Source of the DNA: Thysanoteuthis rhombus
Taxonomy: Eukaryota > Mollusca > Cephalopoda > Oegopsida > Thysanoteuthidae
Direction: 5' to 3'
Length of the DNA stretch: 64,000 nucleotides
Assembly (NCBI GenBank): GCA_963457665.1
Contig: OY735219.1
Location: forward strand, 21,123,394 to 21,187,393
The translations under genes and the position numbers were made by a program. Below are positions 10,808-22,807 of this stretch, one piece after another. Each line of letters begins with the position of its first letter. Within the stretch, counting starts at the first letter, position 1. Under the pieces are notes generated by a model that made no database searches, was not told the origin of the DNA, and worked only from the letters and a program-made list of their open reading frames with translations.

Positions 10808-11895
10808 AAGTGTGAACATCCCTATCCAGGCACAAAGAACTGTGCTTATCAATTGATAATGTTTATTCCTCACAGAGAAAAACAGGTAATTAATGAGACT
10901 CAAGTAACACCCACACACAAGGAGGTTAGTATCATATCAGAGACAGCAGAAACTCTTTCTCCCATTCTGAACGTGTGATGAGGATGACGAAGTAACTGAA
11001 ACTAGTACACAAGAATCATATATGTCACTACTTTAAAATAAGATTTAGGTGAGTTTTCTTTGAGAAAAAAAAAAGGTGAGAAATAATACTTTTATACACG
11101 ACTTAAAATTGAATGATGTCATAATTGTCAAATTCAAATTTTTCTTCCTAATACAAACACAGATCAGATAGCTTATTGGAAATGAAAGTTTTCAGCCCCT
11201 ATTTCTGGATATCTTAAAATCATCATTTTTCTCTACTTGAATTAATTAGGATTAAACTATAAAAAAAAAAATAATAAAAAAATGAAAAAAAAAACAAGCA
11301 TGACAGAACAACTGCAAAAGCCTTATCATTATAATTTAAAAATGTGTATTGAATAACTGAAGCCCTACAATCACCCAAACAACCAGCCAAGTGGGTTACA
11401 CATTTTTCTCTCTTCATGTCAGCCGTGTCTATGTACGAGTTTGTGTCTCCGGATGCTACTGGTCACATTTTTGGGGGCTACAACCTTGAAAATTAGCATG
11501 AGAACATCACTGAGTACCATCTACGAACTTCTTTCAAAAAAGTTCATTTTGAGTCTCAATGGTCATTTTGGGGCAAGCAATGCCCAAATCTTGACCAAAT
11601 GTTGTCATTTTTTAAATAAAAAATACATCTTTTATCTAAAATTAAGAAGATTTTTCATAGTTTTATAGATAATTAGGGCTGGTAAATGTGCGGGCTACAG
11701 TGATTCATTCATGCAAAGTACAGATATTAAAGTGAAATTTTACTTTATTTTTTTTTTAAAGCAATAATATTCAACTTGATTCCCTAGAATAAAACTATGA
11801 AGGTACCTCCCTGAAAATTTTCTTTGGAAAGCGTGCTTTCTAAAAACCCTTTTAAAATATATTTAAGGTTATGTATAGATTTTTTCTGACTGTTG
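10233..11895. other. Unassigned stretch with one (TA)n tract
   Basis: Holds a (TA)n microsatellite at 10769-10804 and short poly(A)/(T) runs. A phrase around GGGCTACAGTGATTCATTCATG occurs at 10409 and 11691, marking a two-copy unnamed repeat. No gene is supported. Confidence 0.35.
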
Positions 11896-11899
11896 TTCA

Positions 11900-11938
11900 C
11901 AATGCTTCGACCATTGAACCATATAGCCTTCTTCAGAC
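11900..11938 (-). repeat. Motif M hairpin, copy
   Basis: Minus strand: TCTGAAGAAGGC, loop, GGTCGAAGCATTG. Same order as the other motif M copies, but with a decayed right arm. Confidence 0.55.
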
Positions 11939-12070
11939 GGGTGTCATAGACTGAGATTGGAAAGTTGGGGGATTGTAGCGTGGGGATAGGGAAATTCTCA
12001 TTCTGCAGTGCTATTTCAGGTGGGGGCAATTTCTAGTTATAACAATGTTGTTGACCACTTACGACACCAA

Positions 12071-12108
12071 CCTGAAGAAGGCCGTGGGGTACAACCACCA
12101 AAATATTG
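12071..12108 (+). repeat. Motif M hairpin, copy
   Basis: CCTGAAGAAGGCCGTGGGG followed by ACCACCAAAATATTGTG. The left arm is intact; the right arm has lost GCCGAAAC. Confidence 0.55.
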
Positions 12109-12581
12109 TGTTTTAAAAGATAAGGATAGCTGTTGGAAGAAAATCTAAACATAATGATGATCCTACATCTAAAATATTCAGAAGCGGATCAACGCTGCCT
12201 AGGACCGCTCCCAATCCAGCACGCCCTGATGGCCTTGAGACAGCCGTTGTGGGGACTTGGGGCACCCTAGGTCTGCGGGACACCTGAAATTTGACCATGG
12301 GGTTCAACCTTGTGTCACATTTACTGTCATAAGGATGCAAATAAATAAGCTCTGCTTTTTAGCTAAGATCAAAGTGTAATATTTGTTCTTGTCTGCTTAA
12401 TGAATTAAACCAGAGTTATGTAAAAAAAAACAAAAAACGATTCATTCCAAGTCAAAGATTAAACAATGTAAATTCATTTATTATAAGGTCAATAATCTTG
12501 ACCCGCTCCCAAGAAGAAACTAAATGTAATAATTTATAATCCAACGAACAGGCTAAGGGTTAGAGTTAGGGACCACTCTTC

Positions 12582-12697
12582 TATATAAAGTGCCATTTAG
12601 TTGAACATCAGAATCTCCACATCAGGGAAGTATCAGATATTAAGCTGATTAGAACGGATACTACACTTAGATCTTAGCCAAAAGGCTGACAGGTGCA
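12582..12697 (-). pseudogene. U2 snRNA pseudogene
   Basis: Minus-strand bases 12697-12631 follow the 5' part of U2 snRNA: GCCTTTTGGCTAAGATC, then AAGTGTAGTATC with the branch-point-pairing GTAGTA intact, then TAATATCTGATA. There is one inserted T after GATC and several 5' changes. Beyond the GATA the match fades (only TAAATGG near 12593) and no Sm site is seen. It is best read as a dead or truncated retrocopy; a divergent real gene is less likely. Confidence 0.8.
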
Positions 12698-13390
12698 GTT
12701 TACAACGACCCATTATACGACCCGGTAGGCCACACGCTATAGCAACACCATGAAGCCTTTGTCAAATAAATAGGGATTGATTATTATTGGACATATTTAA
12801 CTTTTCACAGACTCCAAAAGTTTTTTTTTATTTTTATTTTTTATCCCACCGAGAAAGTGAAAGAAAAAAAAAGTCTCCAACATTTATTGACCTAATTCAC
12901 AACAATGTCCACCGGAATAAAGTTATAAATTTGGTTTCTGGCTAGGAATTTAGGGGGGGGGGAAATCAACGAAATGAATAATATTTCAATTTATTTATTG
13001 TGCAGTAATAAAATCGTCTACATTCATTTCATTGAAATACTACTACTTCTTAAAAAATTCATTTGAATTTTTTCCCCCTAGCCAGAAACTAAACCTCTGG
13101 CCTTTTTTTCCCCCTCCCACCTTTACAATTGAACTTAAATTGAGGTTTTTTGTTTCCTTTTCAGAAATCGACTGATTTAATTGGTTTAAATAGATATTTA
13201 CGATGTTCTTTCTGCTTCCAGCTTCCAACCGACCCTATGTGTAAAGAACTGTTTCATTTTGTTTTACGAAAAAAAATTGGATGAATCCTAATAAATTAAT
13301 TCACTAATAATAAATAAACAAAGGAAGTGGCTTATCTAAAAATAAAATCAGAAGATGAGGGTAAGGAAGGGGTATATTGCATCCACCCGT
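12698..13390. other. Unassigned AT-rich stretch
   Basis: Nothing recognised beyond short homopolymers. Confidence 0.3.
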
Positions 13391-13395
13391 CAGAG

Positions 13396-13686
13396 CAGGA
13401 TTGCCAAATTAGCCATTTTTCGGCGAGATCTTGCTGACTTTTCTTTCTTTTTTTTTTTTTTTTCAATTTACCCGATAAAAATCTACGATAGCCGATTAAA
13501 TCTGGTAAGTAAATTGTACAATTCACATAAATAATCTGTTCTTGAGTCTAAGATCTTAATTATATAATTTGATGTGGGTATATAGCATTTTAGCTATCAA
13601 GTTAGCTGGAAATGGGATATCTAGCCGATTTCAGCCATTTGTGAAGATAGCTTTAGCTATTAATAACAACCATACTTGGCAACAGT
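13396..13686 (+). mobile_element. TTGCCAA-ended MITE, copy 1
   Basis: Begins ATTGCCAAATTAGCCATTTT and ends near CATACTTGGCAAC. The first 105 bp match, in reverse complement, the right end of 14967-15262, including GATAAAAATC and GATTAAATCTGG. No coding sequence. Confidence 0.6.
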
Positions 13687-14966
13687 GCTTCGAAATTTAC
13701 GAAATTTTCTTTTTATATTCTTCTTGCAATATCAGTGAGAGTAAAAAAATATGTTTTAAAAGTACAAGATTCATTTTATCCAACAAATAAACCATTTCGT
13801 CAGCACTAAATTAAACCCACTAGGTTAAAAGTTTCAAAAAGTGTCAGAACTTCTTACTCGAATCAGTACTTTCCCTAATTAACTCTAGTCATCAAAAATC
13901 CCTATCGAGATGGCGAAAAATGTCACATAACGATTATATTGTAAAAAGATTTAGTTGGAAACAAAAACAGACTATTCGAATCAGGGTCCTCAGATAGATG
14001 GGGACGTTTCTGGCCAAAATATAGTTAAAATGTCCAAATAGCTTTATTGCAATGCTGCAGTAGACAAAAAGAATGAGAATTTATTTTTGAAAAATACTGC
14101 TGCAACAAAGTTAAGTTCATGTTCCCAGTGAATGGCGGAAAGTAAGGGTCTTGTTCAGCATAACAATTATATTATAACACAGAAACCCTCGAATAACCTT
14201 GGAAATTGACTTTTTTTTAACTGACAAATTTCCTGATGAAACAATGGTCTCAAGAATGGAAAGTGAAAAAAATTACTTGAATTTTTTTAGGGGGGAAAAA
14301 GTGTTCTAAGAAAATGAAAAACATGAAAAACTTGAAAAAAAAAAAATACATCAAATATGGCCAAACCAAGAAGTTAATTGCCAAAAAATACTTTTCAAAA
14401 AGGCCAAATTTGGCCATAAAATGGCAACCCAGAAGGAAGTAGGTTTACTACGCCACGTGACCTCGTTTCGTTTTCTATGTTGCAAGTTGTTCAGCTTCGC
14501 GTATGCCCCCCCCTTTCAAAAGTTTTATTTTATTTCTTTCAAGAAAGAAAAAAGAAAAGAAAAATGGATGGGGGGGCTAAAAAAAAAAATAATATCATCT
14601 ACAGTTTTTCAAATACTAATTAACATTGAGGTATTAAAAAAAAAAATGAAAAAGCGGACATATACGAGTGACTTTCTTGACATAATTTTAAAAGCTTGCT
14701 TCTTTGTTGGAGGAGCAATCCAGTAGTAGTCAGAGTCCGCGGTGCCCCTTTCAAAGTTTTATTTACTTCAAGGAAAGAAGACAGAACAAAATTATACATA
14801 CATATATGTATTATCTGTTGTCTTTGAAATGCTTATTAGCATTTAAATATTTAAAGAAAAACTGTGTGCGAATGCAATTGACTTCATTTTTAAAAAGACC
14901 TTGCTTTCTATTTCTTTTGTAGAAGAAGTAATAGTTGTTGGTGTCTGCACAAGTGTAAAAAGCTTT
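13687..14966. other. Spacer between two inverted MITE copies
   Basis: AT-rich, with poly(A) tracts and a short palindrome GGCCAAATTTGGCC near 14401. No gene is supported. Confidence 0.35.
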
Positions 14967-15262
14967 AGTTGCCAACTATGATTTCTTATCTATAACCGAA
15001 ACGGTCTTTAAAATCGGCTACATTTATCCATTCCCCTGATATATTATAGCTGAATATTTATATATACTCATTCGAAGCCCACTTATCAAATGAAAAAAAA
15101 AATTACTAAGACTCTGTAACAAAACATTTATAAAAAAAATAAACAAAATAACCTACTATTTTTTTTCAAATGGCCAGTTTTCGGCCGTCGATTTTTATTG
15201 GCTAATTTTGGGAAAAAAATCAGCCAGATTTAATCGGAAAATGGCTAATTTGGCAACCTTGA
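14967..15262 (-). mobile_element. TTGCCAA-ended MITE, copy 2 (inverted)
   Basis: Starts GTTGCCAACTATG and ends GGCTAATTTGGCAACC, so it is the reverse of copy 1. The two copies lie about 1.3 kb apart in opposite orientation. Confidence 0.6.
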
Positions 15263-15845
15263 GTAAAAGCTACGAACATCGAAATAAACACCAACAGCCC
15301 ATGTTTAGATGGGTGTATATAAACAGGGTTTATACACAATAGTCGGGTTGAAATGGGAATAATATTTTTTAAGAAGGAGCAAATTTTGGGGTAGTAAAGG
15401 CTTAAAAAGTACATTTTATTTTTGTAGAACTATTTAACCAAAGATCAAAAAGGTTATACTGCAATATCTCAAAAACATTAATAAATTATTTGTAATTTAA
15501 AAACATGGAAAAACACTATCTAATGAATGTATTATAAATAAATACAATTTTTATTTTCACTGAAAACTGAAGGATTTTGAATAACATCTATTCTAATTTA
15601 AATTTTCAATAAATCCAAGCAAGGTGGCCAAAGATTGATTTTACGTGCTGAGTAGGTGATGTTCCTTAACAATAGGAGGAAAAGGAGCTGATTTAAAACA
15701 GTTTGAAATTAGTTGATTCCCTGAACTAAATTAGAGATCTGACAAAACTATCAGCTAATGATGAGGCTCACTTATTAGTTTCCTTCTCCCAAATGTGTTG
15801 ACATAGGATTGATAATGCGAATTCTGAGGTGAAAATATCCCAGCG
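15263..15845. other. Unassigned stretch
   Basis: No supported feature. Confidence 0.3.
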
Positions 15846-15920
15846 ATCTGGGGGGGGTGTGCATAGTAGTGTACTACTGGGATCGAACCTGAAATCTAAT
15901 CACTACCACGTAGCATTTTT
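15845..15920 (-). mobile_element. tRNA-derived SINE fragment
   Basis: Minus strand: GCTACGTGGTAGTGATTAGA, then the B box GGTTCGATCCC. Only the head is clear. Confidence 0.45.
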
Positions 15921-17455
15921 TTTTAAATTTATCAACAAAGGTTGTAAAAACGGCCTTTGTTGATCAACTGAAAAAAATCAAAATTGACCTACATCAAAAT
16001 AAACTAAAATCATTTTAGTAATAATTTAATGGAACTACTGATAATATTATTCTACATAAACAGTTAAACAAAGCAAGCTCTGTACATTTTTTGCACGTAC
16101 GTATCCAGGGCACATTTGCACACATACGTATCTTACGTAGATAAAAAAAAAAGAATGAATCACAAACCATTGAAAAAACACTTTTAAGGGTTTCTCTTTC
16201 TCCTTTTTTTTTTCAAGAATTTTTGCTGCCGTGAAGACAACTTTTCAATCTGCTAGCAGCAATTGGAACGGGGGAGGGTCAGGTTTGCCAACAAATAAAA
16301 AAAATCTCCTCTTCTTGAGGGTAGTAGCTGTAGTAGAGAAGTTATTTTTTCCTTAAATTAAGATTCAGTTAATTGGCCAGAAATGAGAAAGGTGGCATTC
16401 ATCCGATTGTTTTTTTGTTTACAATATATGTATATATCATTTTTTTTAATCCTGTGACCATACTTCTTTTTTTTCTGACCGGATTATTGGGAAAAATACG
16501 TGACGGAAGAGTCAGCGCTTAATCAACGTCATATTTACACAGGCGAGAAGCAAATAGATTTTTTTTTTACACCAACCTTTCTTCATTTAAGCCAGAGAGA
16601 TGGCAATCTCTCTCTTTTTTTTAAACCATAAGTAATCAGATTGGTATTATTTACATATATACCATATATTTCTTTCTTTTCTTTCCCCGTCAATTTTTCT
16701 TTAGCTCTGAAAGAAAACAGACGACATAGTTCAGATCATCGTTCCTCCGGACGCGGCGGATCTTTCGCCATTACGTGTTCTTTCCATCATCTTTTGCTCC
16801 CGAATTGTATTATTCTTTTCTTCCTTCTAAATAATCGCTTCGTCTTTCCATGATTACGCGTCCTATTCAGTGGGTTTAAACAACTATTAAAATCACACGA
16901 AAAGGTGTAAATTGTACGTATATTATTCGACTGCAAGGGTGTAAAAACTGAATGTATTCGAGCGAAAGATGTCGACGTGTGTGTATTCATCTTGCACCCT
17001 AAGATCTACTCCCACCCTAAGCTTTATTGTTGTGTATCAAGAGGAGAGAAGAAGCAGTGAAGAACTTGGTCCTCGTTATACGTGGAAATTTAGTACGTGA
17101 AAACGACTTAAACCGGATAAGTCTGTTCACAAAAAAAAACAGTACTAATAGTAGTTTCTGTTATGGGTACATTGAATAGTGTGGTTAATTTTTTCCATAT
17201 TTCCCCTACTATTTAAAACTACACTGTTCAAGGACTCTTTCTTTTGGTTTATTCTTAGATTAATTTTTATTATTAATACCATAATTGTACTACATCAAAT
17301 GCTGCACTATTCAAGGTACGGCTGTATTTTTATTCAAAGAATTCAGTATCGGGTTCATGATTACATATCCATATTGGCATAAAAGCGTGAAAAAGTAATT
17401 ATCATATTTCCCGGCGTTGAGGACGCAATGAATAAATAAGATAAAAATGAATATA
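15921..17455. other. Unassigned stretch
   Basis: AT-rich with a more CG-containing part at 16730-17110, but no frame, promoter motif or repeat that I can defend. Confidence 0.3.
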
Positions 17456-17458
17456 AAA

Positions 17459-17768
17459 TTAAAAGGGCTATTCTTGTACAAACGCATCAGGTACCGCCAT
17501 TTTGAATAGCCGAAAGTTGCCAGATTTTTACCGTTGTTCAAATAACGTTATTTTCGATCTAAAAATTAGGGTTGGGGTTGGTAGGTAGGTTTAGTATTAG
17601 GGTTAATAGTTAGGGGTTTTGTTACAAATTTTTCTATTATCTACTGGTGTTATTTTTAACTCTACCCAACAACCATTTTTTAAGGAAAAACTAGCCAGTT
17701 ATAGCCATTAAAATGGCCAATTTCAAAATGGCGGTACCTGATGCATTCATATAAATATAGCCAATTAA
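17459..17768. mobile_element. Fold-back element, 310 bp
   Basis: Arms 17484-17506 and 17722-17744 are perfect reverse complements over 23 bp (GCATCAGGTACCG..CCATTTTGAA). Weaker pairing continues outward to about 17459 and 17768 (GGGCTATTCTTGTA against GGCTATATTTATAT). The interior includes degenerate TTAGGG-like words. No coding sequence. Confidence 0.7.
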
Positions 17769-18094
17769 AGTAACTTTTGGCCTGTAGTACGTAGGGTAAA
17801 ATTTTGGGACATATTTTGGGTAAAAAAAATTGCTTATTCAATAAATTAGCTTGGTTTGACATGAGTAAACTGTGACTCGGAAGATTGTGTAGTGCCAATC
17901 AAAAGGCTCGAACACTGACCAATGAGAAATACGGAACTACCTCAGCAGCTACAGAAAATCGTGTAAGCATCTAGTCATTCAGTATTGGCTGGCATACAAG
18001 TCACACTGGCGGTTACTACTGCATGGTAAATCCAACCCTCACTTACTTGCCTTGAGCCAGATCTACCGGACTTGGTAAATCATCATCATCTATA

Positions 18095-18420
18095 ATAAGA
18101 GCCGTGTCTGTCACACTTATAGTTACATTAGCACTCATCAACCTTTCCTTTCCTCTTATTTAACTTCCAAATTATCTTTTCTATCCTCCCACCTCTTAAA
18201 CTAACCTTATTTTCTACCCTCTATCACACTTATAGCGACAGTAGCAGCCAGCAGCCCCTTATCCTATCCTCATATTGAACTACCTAATTTTCTTTTCTTG
18301 CCTCTTCCTTCCCACCCTCTTATTACATTACCTAACTTTCTCTTTCTCTCTCTCTCTCTCTCTCTCTGTCTGTCTCTCCTTTCTCATCGTGTCTGTGACA
18401 CAAAGTATCCGTAGCAGCCA
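18095..18420 (+). repeat. Family Z pyrimidine-rich repeat, copies in tandem
   Basis: Two consecutive units each with TGTCTGTCACACTTATAG, CAGCAGCC-like and CTACCTAA..TTTCTTTTC words. The second ends in a (TC)n tract at 18341-18380. Confidence 0.6.
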
Positions 18421-18469
18421 CCAGACGAGCCTGTTATAGTACATTATACTTATGATAACCGTCAGCGAA

Positions 18470-18625
18470 GTGTCGGGTCATGAACTAGTATTCATAAAGA
18501 CGAAGGAGGCGGCAGTTAGAGAAAATAGAGTGTTCGTGGGTTCAAACCTGACCTAAATTAAAATGAAAAAAATTATGAAGACATTTTTCAGCTGACGAGA
18601 TGTCTCCAGCCTTTAAAACATAAAG
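18470..18625 (+). mobile_element. tRNA-derived SINE fragment
   Basis: A B box, GTGGGTTCAAACCTG at 18536, ends a tRNA-like head. The A box is weak (GCGGCAGTTAGAG). The tail contains ATTTTTCAGCTGACGAGATG. Confidence 0.45.
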
Positions 18626-18630
18626 CAATT

Positions 18631-18766
18631 GTTACCTTTCACGTTTCAAAATGGTCGCCTCTCCTGCTGAATAGATGCAGATGACGAACTAACTCTAACA
18701 CTAGTCCAAAACATACTTACCCTAACCCTATGGAACGGTGGCCATTTTAGAACACGAAAAAGTAAC
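18631..18766. mobile_element. Fold-back element, 136 bp
   Basis: GTTACCTTTCACGTTTCAAA (18631) faces its imperfect complement at 18737-18766 (CCATTTTAGAACACG..AAGTAAC). It is similar in style to 17459-17768; both arms carry an ATGG(T/C)CGCC-like word. Confidence 0.6.
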
Positions 18767-19359
18767 TTTATTTTTATCTAACTTGAAATCATCGAACATC
18801 TTTTCAAGATAAGCCAGACCAAAATAATTTGGTTGGCAGTGGGAGTCTGCTAAGTAGCTGAAATAGTTGCATATTGCCCACTGGCGCCCTGGTAACAGAT
18901 GAGATTTGAAATCCTGATTTCCAAGGCGGGTAGCCAGAATTTGAGAAAACTTCGAAATTCACAGATTAACCGTGAGCGCCTTGATGCAGTATAATTGTTA
19001 ACAAGCTGGTCTCTCAGATTAAGGATGAAAATGCTGGAATGGAGGCGTAAACCCACTTCTCGATATCAAAGTTTTTTTTTAATATCATCAATGATGGGCC
19101 TCGGGGGGAGGGGGAGATAATTTAATTTTCCCCATATAAAAAGAAAGATGGTATCATTAGTTGCTGGTAACAGGGTTGTTAGAATATATACCGATCGTAT
19201 CCTTTAGCCCCTACCCCACAGTACCCTGTAAAGATCCTCTTTTGACCCCCATCCGCGGGAGAAGTGTTTACAAAGAGAGACATTACCGTATACCTAGTTC
19301 CTGAAACCAAGCCATCTACGTCGTTTCAAAGCCCATTTCCATTACTGCCGCAGATCATT
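18767..19359. other. Unassigned stretch
   Basis: No supported feature. Confidence 0.3.
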
Positions 19360-19500
19360 TTCTACTGAGTAGTGAGTTCGATTCCCACTGGGGGCCCCAT
19401 GCTTGTTGTGGCACTGTGCCTGAACTAGGCCACGCTTAACATCTTCTCTGTGCCTAAACTAAGCTTAGTGAATATCATCTTGTCTACCATTTGAGCCAAG
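19360..19500 (+). mobile_element. tRNA-derived SINE fragment
   Basis: B box GAGTTCGATTCCCACTG near 19375, then a tail with a repeated phrase: TGTGCCTGAACTAGGC and TGTGCCTAAACTAAGC. Confidence 0.5.
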
Positions 19501-19559
19501 CCCTAAATTACGCGTAGCGTTGTAAGAAAAAAAAAGTGTGTCATATGATCAAAGATCAT

Positions 19560-20160
19560 CCAAGTGGAGAAGGGGGAAGAAAAACAAAAGAAATGAGGGA
19601 GAGTCGGACCCGACCCGGTGAGGAAGTTTTTACTGCCTTCAGCGCCCGGGGGTAGGGTAGGGGTGATGGTGGTGGGGGACGGAGGAAAGGAAGCCGCACG
19701 CCGGGAGTTGTACCTTGCACCCCGGTGTGTAAATAGTGAGGCTGGTTTGAAATTTAGGTCAGTGCTTGGGCAAGAAGAAGAGAAGGGAAAAAAGGGTATA
19801 GGCAGACAGGAGGAGGAGAAGGAGAGAGAGGGAGAGATACATGTAGACAGAGAAGCATTCAGAGAGACAAAGAAAGAGAGAGAGGAAGTTGTGGCAAGAA
19901 TTTGAGAGAGAGAGAGAGAGAGAAAAGGATAGATGGGATAAAAAGTCCGAGAGAGAGTGAGAAAAACACAAAGCGAGAAAGAAAAGGAGAAAGACAGGAA
20001 AACAGATAGAAAAGAAGAACGAAAGAAAAAGAAGGAAAGAGAGAAAGAAAGATAAAAAGAGATAGAGCAGGGACGAAAGAGACAGAGAAAGAAAGAGAGG
20101 AGGGTGAAGAGAGGGAGAAGAGGAGAGATTAAAGAAAAAAAGAAAGAATGAAAACCATGA
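19560..20160. repeat. Purine-rich degenerate (GA)n tract
   Basis: The plus strand is almost all A and G for 600 bp (GAGA, GAAA, GGAGAA words), with a short GC-rich patch at 19600-19740. The long Ser/Leu/Phe-rich minus frames here are shadows of this composition. Confidence 0.85.
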
Positions 20161-20516
20161 AGTTGGTAACAAGACAAAAGCCAGACTCTCGTTTAGTGAA
20201 GAAAGAACTAAGGAAAAGTAGATATGCACTCTAACATACTAGCAAAGAATGTACTTCTTCTCTACAGTGACGTCCAAAAATCTTTTCACTACACTTCATT
20301 ATTTATTTAATAAAACATGGCCTTGTGTTTCAGTTAGTTCTTCCGTTATTCCACTGCAAAAGCCTCAAGGTGTTGTTACAGAACTACATTTTTTTGTTTT
20401 CAAAATAAATATGACCATGATTGTGAAAAAATAAATTTCTTGTTCAGTATCGTTTTGGAGTTTTTTTGTTAAAGTGCATTGCTTTGTTTGAGGAGTAACA
20501 TCCATCGCATCCGTCT

Positions 20517-20518
20517 CC

Positions 20519-20562
<44 letters not shown>
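20517..20562. repeat. (TG)n microsatellite
   Basis: About 22 TG units. Confidence 0.95.
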
Positions 20563-20564
<2 letters not shown>

Positions 20565-20724
20565 CTCTCAGTCTCTCTCACACACAAAGCTTTGTTTTCG
20601 TCCTTTAGGGAAACAGACCGAGTTGGTGTTTTTTTTTTTAAACCCCTGTAACAGGAAAAAAAGTCGGAACTTCGGTTTGTGGCTCAGGAAAGAATCACAG
20701 GAATTATTTTTTAATGAAATGAGA

Positions 20725-21440
20725 AATATTTAGTTTATTTACAATAGAAAAATATATTTTTTATAAAATAAGTTATGTTTTTTTTTGATAAAAAAGCAAC
20801 ACCTTTTTTACAGAGTAAGTAATATTTTTCAATAAAATAAGCAATGTCTCTAAATAAGACGAAGTATATATTTTTGATGAAATCAGCAATGTTTTCAAAT
20901 AAATATATTCTTAATAAGATAAGCAATATTCATAAATGAAATAAATAATACATTTTAATAAATAAATATTTTTAATAAAGTGAGCAATGCTTTTGAATAA
21001 AATCAGTAACATTTTTAGAAATAAAATTGGCAATTTTTTTAAAATAAAATATCTAAAAAAATAAACAAGTAATATTTTAAAATATAATGAATATTTTTGA
21101 TAAAATAAGCAATATTTTTAAATAAAATAAATAATATATTTTGATAAGATAAGCAATATTTTTAAATAAAATGAATATATTTTTGATAAAGCAAACAATG
21201 TTTTTGAATAAAATTTGTAATATTTAAAGAAAAACGCAATTTTTAATGAGCAATATCTTTTATGAAATAAGTGATATTTTCTGATAACAAGCAATTTTTT
21301 TAAAAACTTATATATTTTTAATAGAATAAGCAATATTTTAAAGAGATAAGTAATATATCATAAAATATTTTCAAATAAGATAAGTAATATTTTTTACAGA
21401 AAATAAGGAATGCTTTTAAAAAAGTATTTAAAAAAAAAAA
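20725..21440. repeat. Degenerate AT-rich minisatellite, unit about 22 bp
   Basis: Variants of AATATTTTTGATAAAATAAGC repeat roughly thirty times with small length changes. Small K/F/I-rich frames on the minus strand reflect the repeat. Confidence 0.75.
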
Positions 21441-22563
21441 CAACTTATATTTGCTTTTTATGATATTACTCAGCATTAAGAATATCACTTATTTTATTTC
21501 TAATAATCAAAAAATTTCTTTTTCTCCATTAATTGCTGTTTTGGGAAGAAAAAAAACCAAACTTTGGTCATCAAATCTAAAAACCTTTAATCATTAGAAT
21601 TTTAAAACTTTTTATCATTAAATTCAAGTAATTCCTTGAGATAAAAACAAAAAATACCCAAGTTAGAATATCCATAAATTAGACGTATTTCATCATTCAT
21701 TACAAATACAAACAACCACTATTAGAATGCTGACCACACCAGCAACAAAAGTCTAATCTGAGGTGATTTAAAGGATATATTGGGGGGGGGGGCAAATAGA
21801 TATAACTGGATATTGGTTGTTAGGTAAGGGACAAAATCCTAATCAGGAGGTTGAAGGGGCAAATGCCCTGTTTGACCCTGCCCCACAGACACCCATGGCC
21901 TATTCTAATTAATAATCAGTTCAGTACTTTATGAAGTTTAATACTAATTTCAAAAACGGGAATAATAAATAAAACCCAAATGATGCAAATCAGAATTTGA
22001 TTTCTAGTGGAAAAAAAACATTTTTCTTCTGAAAGGAATTGAATTGTTGTATTTTCACCGTTCTTCACATTTCCAGCATCATCTTTCTGTCAGCTAATTT
22101 CTCCCCTCATCCAGCCTTCACACCCACTTTGTTGGCAAATTAAAAGCCTGCAAGCTCATTATGATGGCAAATGAAGATTATAAGGTATGTTTCTGCAAAA
22201 TCCTCTTGGACAAAAACCCCTCAATTAAAGAGCAAAGTAGGACCAAAACCCTTGGCTAAATTAGTACATGACAAAAATTCAAGTAATTGGTGACATTGTT
22301 GAATTTTCTCACCTTCTTACATAAAGGTAAATGTTTACCTGGCCTTATATTCTGAACATGCATTTTAAAAGCTTGACATTTTTTCGTGGTCGTACAATGA
22401 ACTTTAAATGAATCTTAACACTCAATGAAGTTTCCAATATTGAGCTGTTTTCATTCTCCAAAGATACAGAATGCTATACTTTACTTATGAGTTATATTCA
22501 TTTTTTGGATGGTGCAAATAATTTTGTTCTCTGAAACAGCAATACATTTAAATGCAAATGTTA
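21441..22563. other. Unassigned stretch
   Basis: Only short homopolymers and an 11-base G run near 21782. No gene is supported. Confidence 0.3.
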
Positions 22564-22564
22564 A

Positions 22565-22608
<44 letters not shown>

Positions 22609-22609
22609 A
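22564..22609. repeat. (TG)n(TA)n microsatellite
   Basis: Compound dinucleotide tract bordering the hammerhead-bearing unit. Confidence 0.95.
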
Positions 22610-22807
22610 TCATAGACAGCTGTTTCAATGTATTACATCTCTTCAATGTGGCTAGAGGCCGATATCTAACCTCTGGACTACGGAACTGGACAGTCAGTAA
22701 GGCTGAATTTAAGCGATATATCTATTTACACAGAAATCCCTCATCCATCAGTATGCTCTATTCCTATGGAAGAGCACTGCATAAGCTTACGATGGATGAG
22801 TTACCTC

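Noticed and set aside
19503-20229. Minus-strand frames of 224 and 156 codons
   Set aside because: They are Ser/Leu/Phe-rich translations of a purine-rich plus strand, in two frames at once, with no domain or splice signals.
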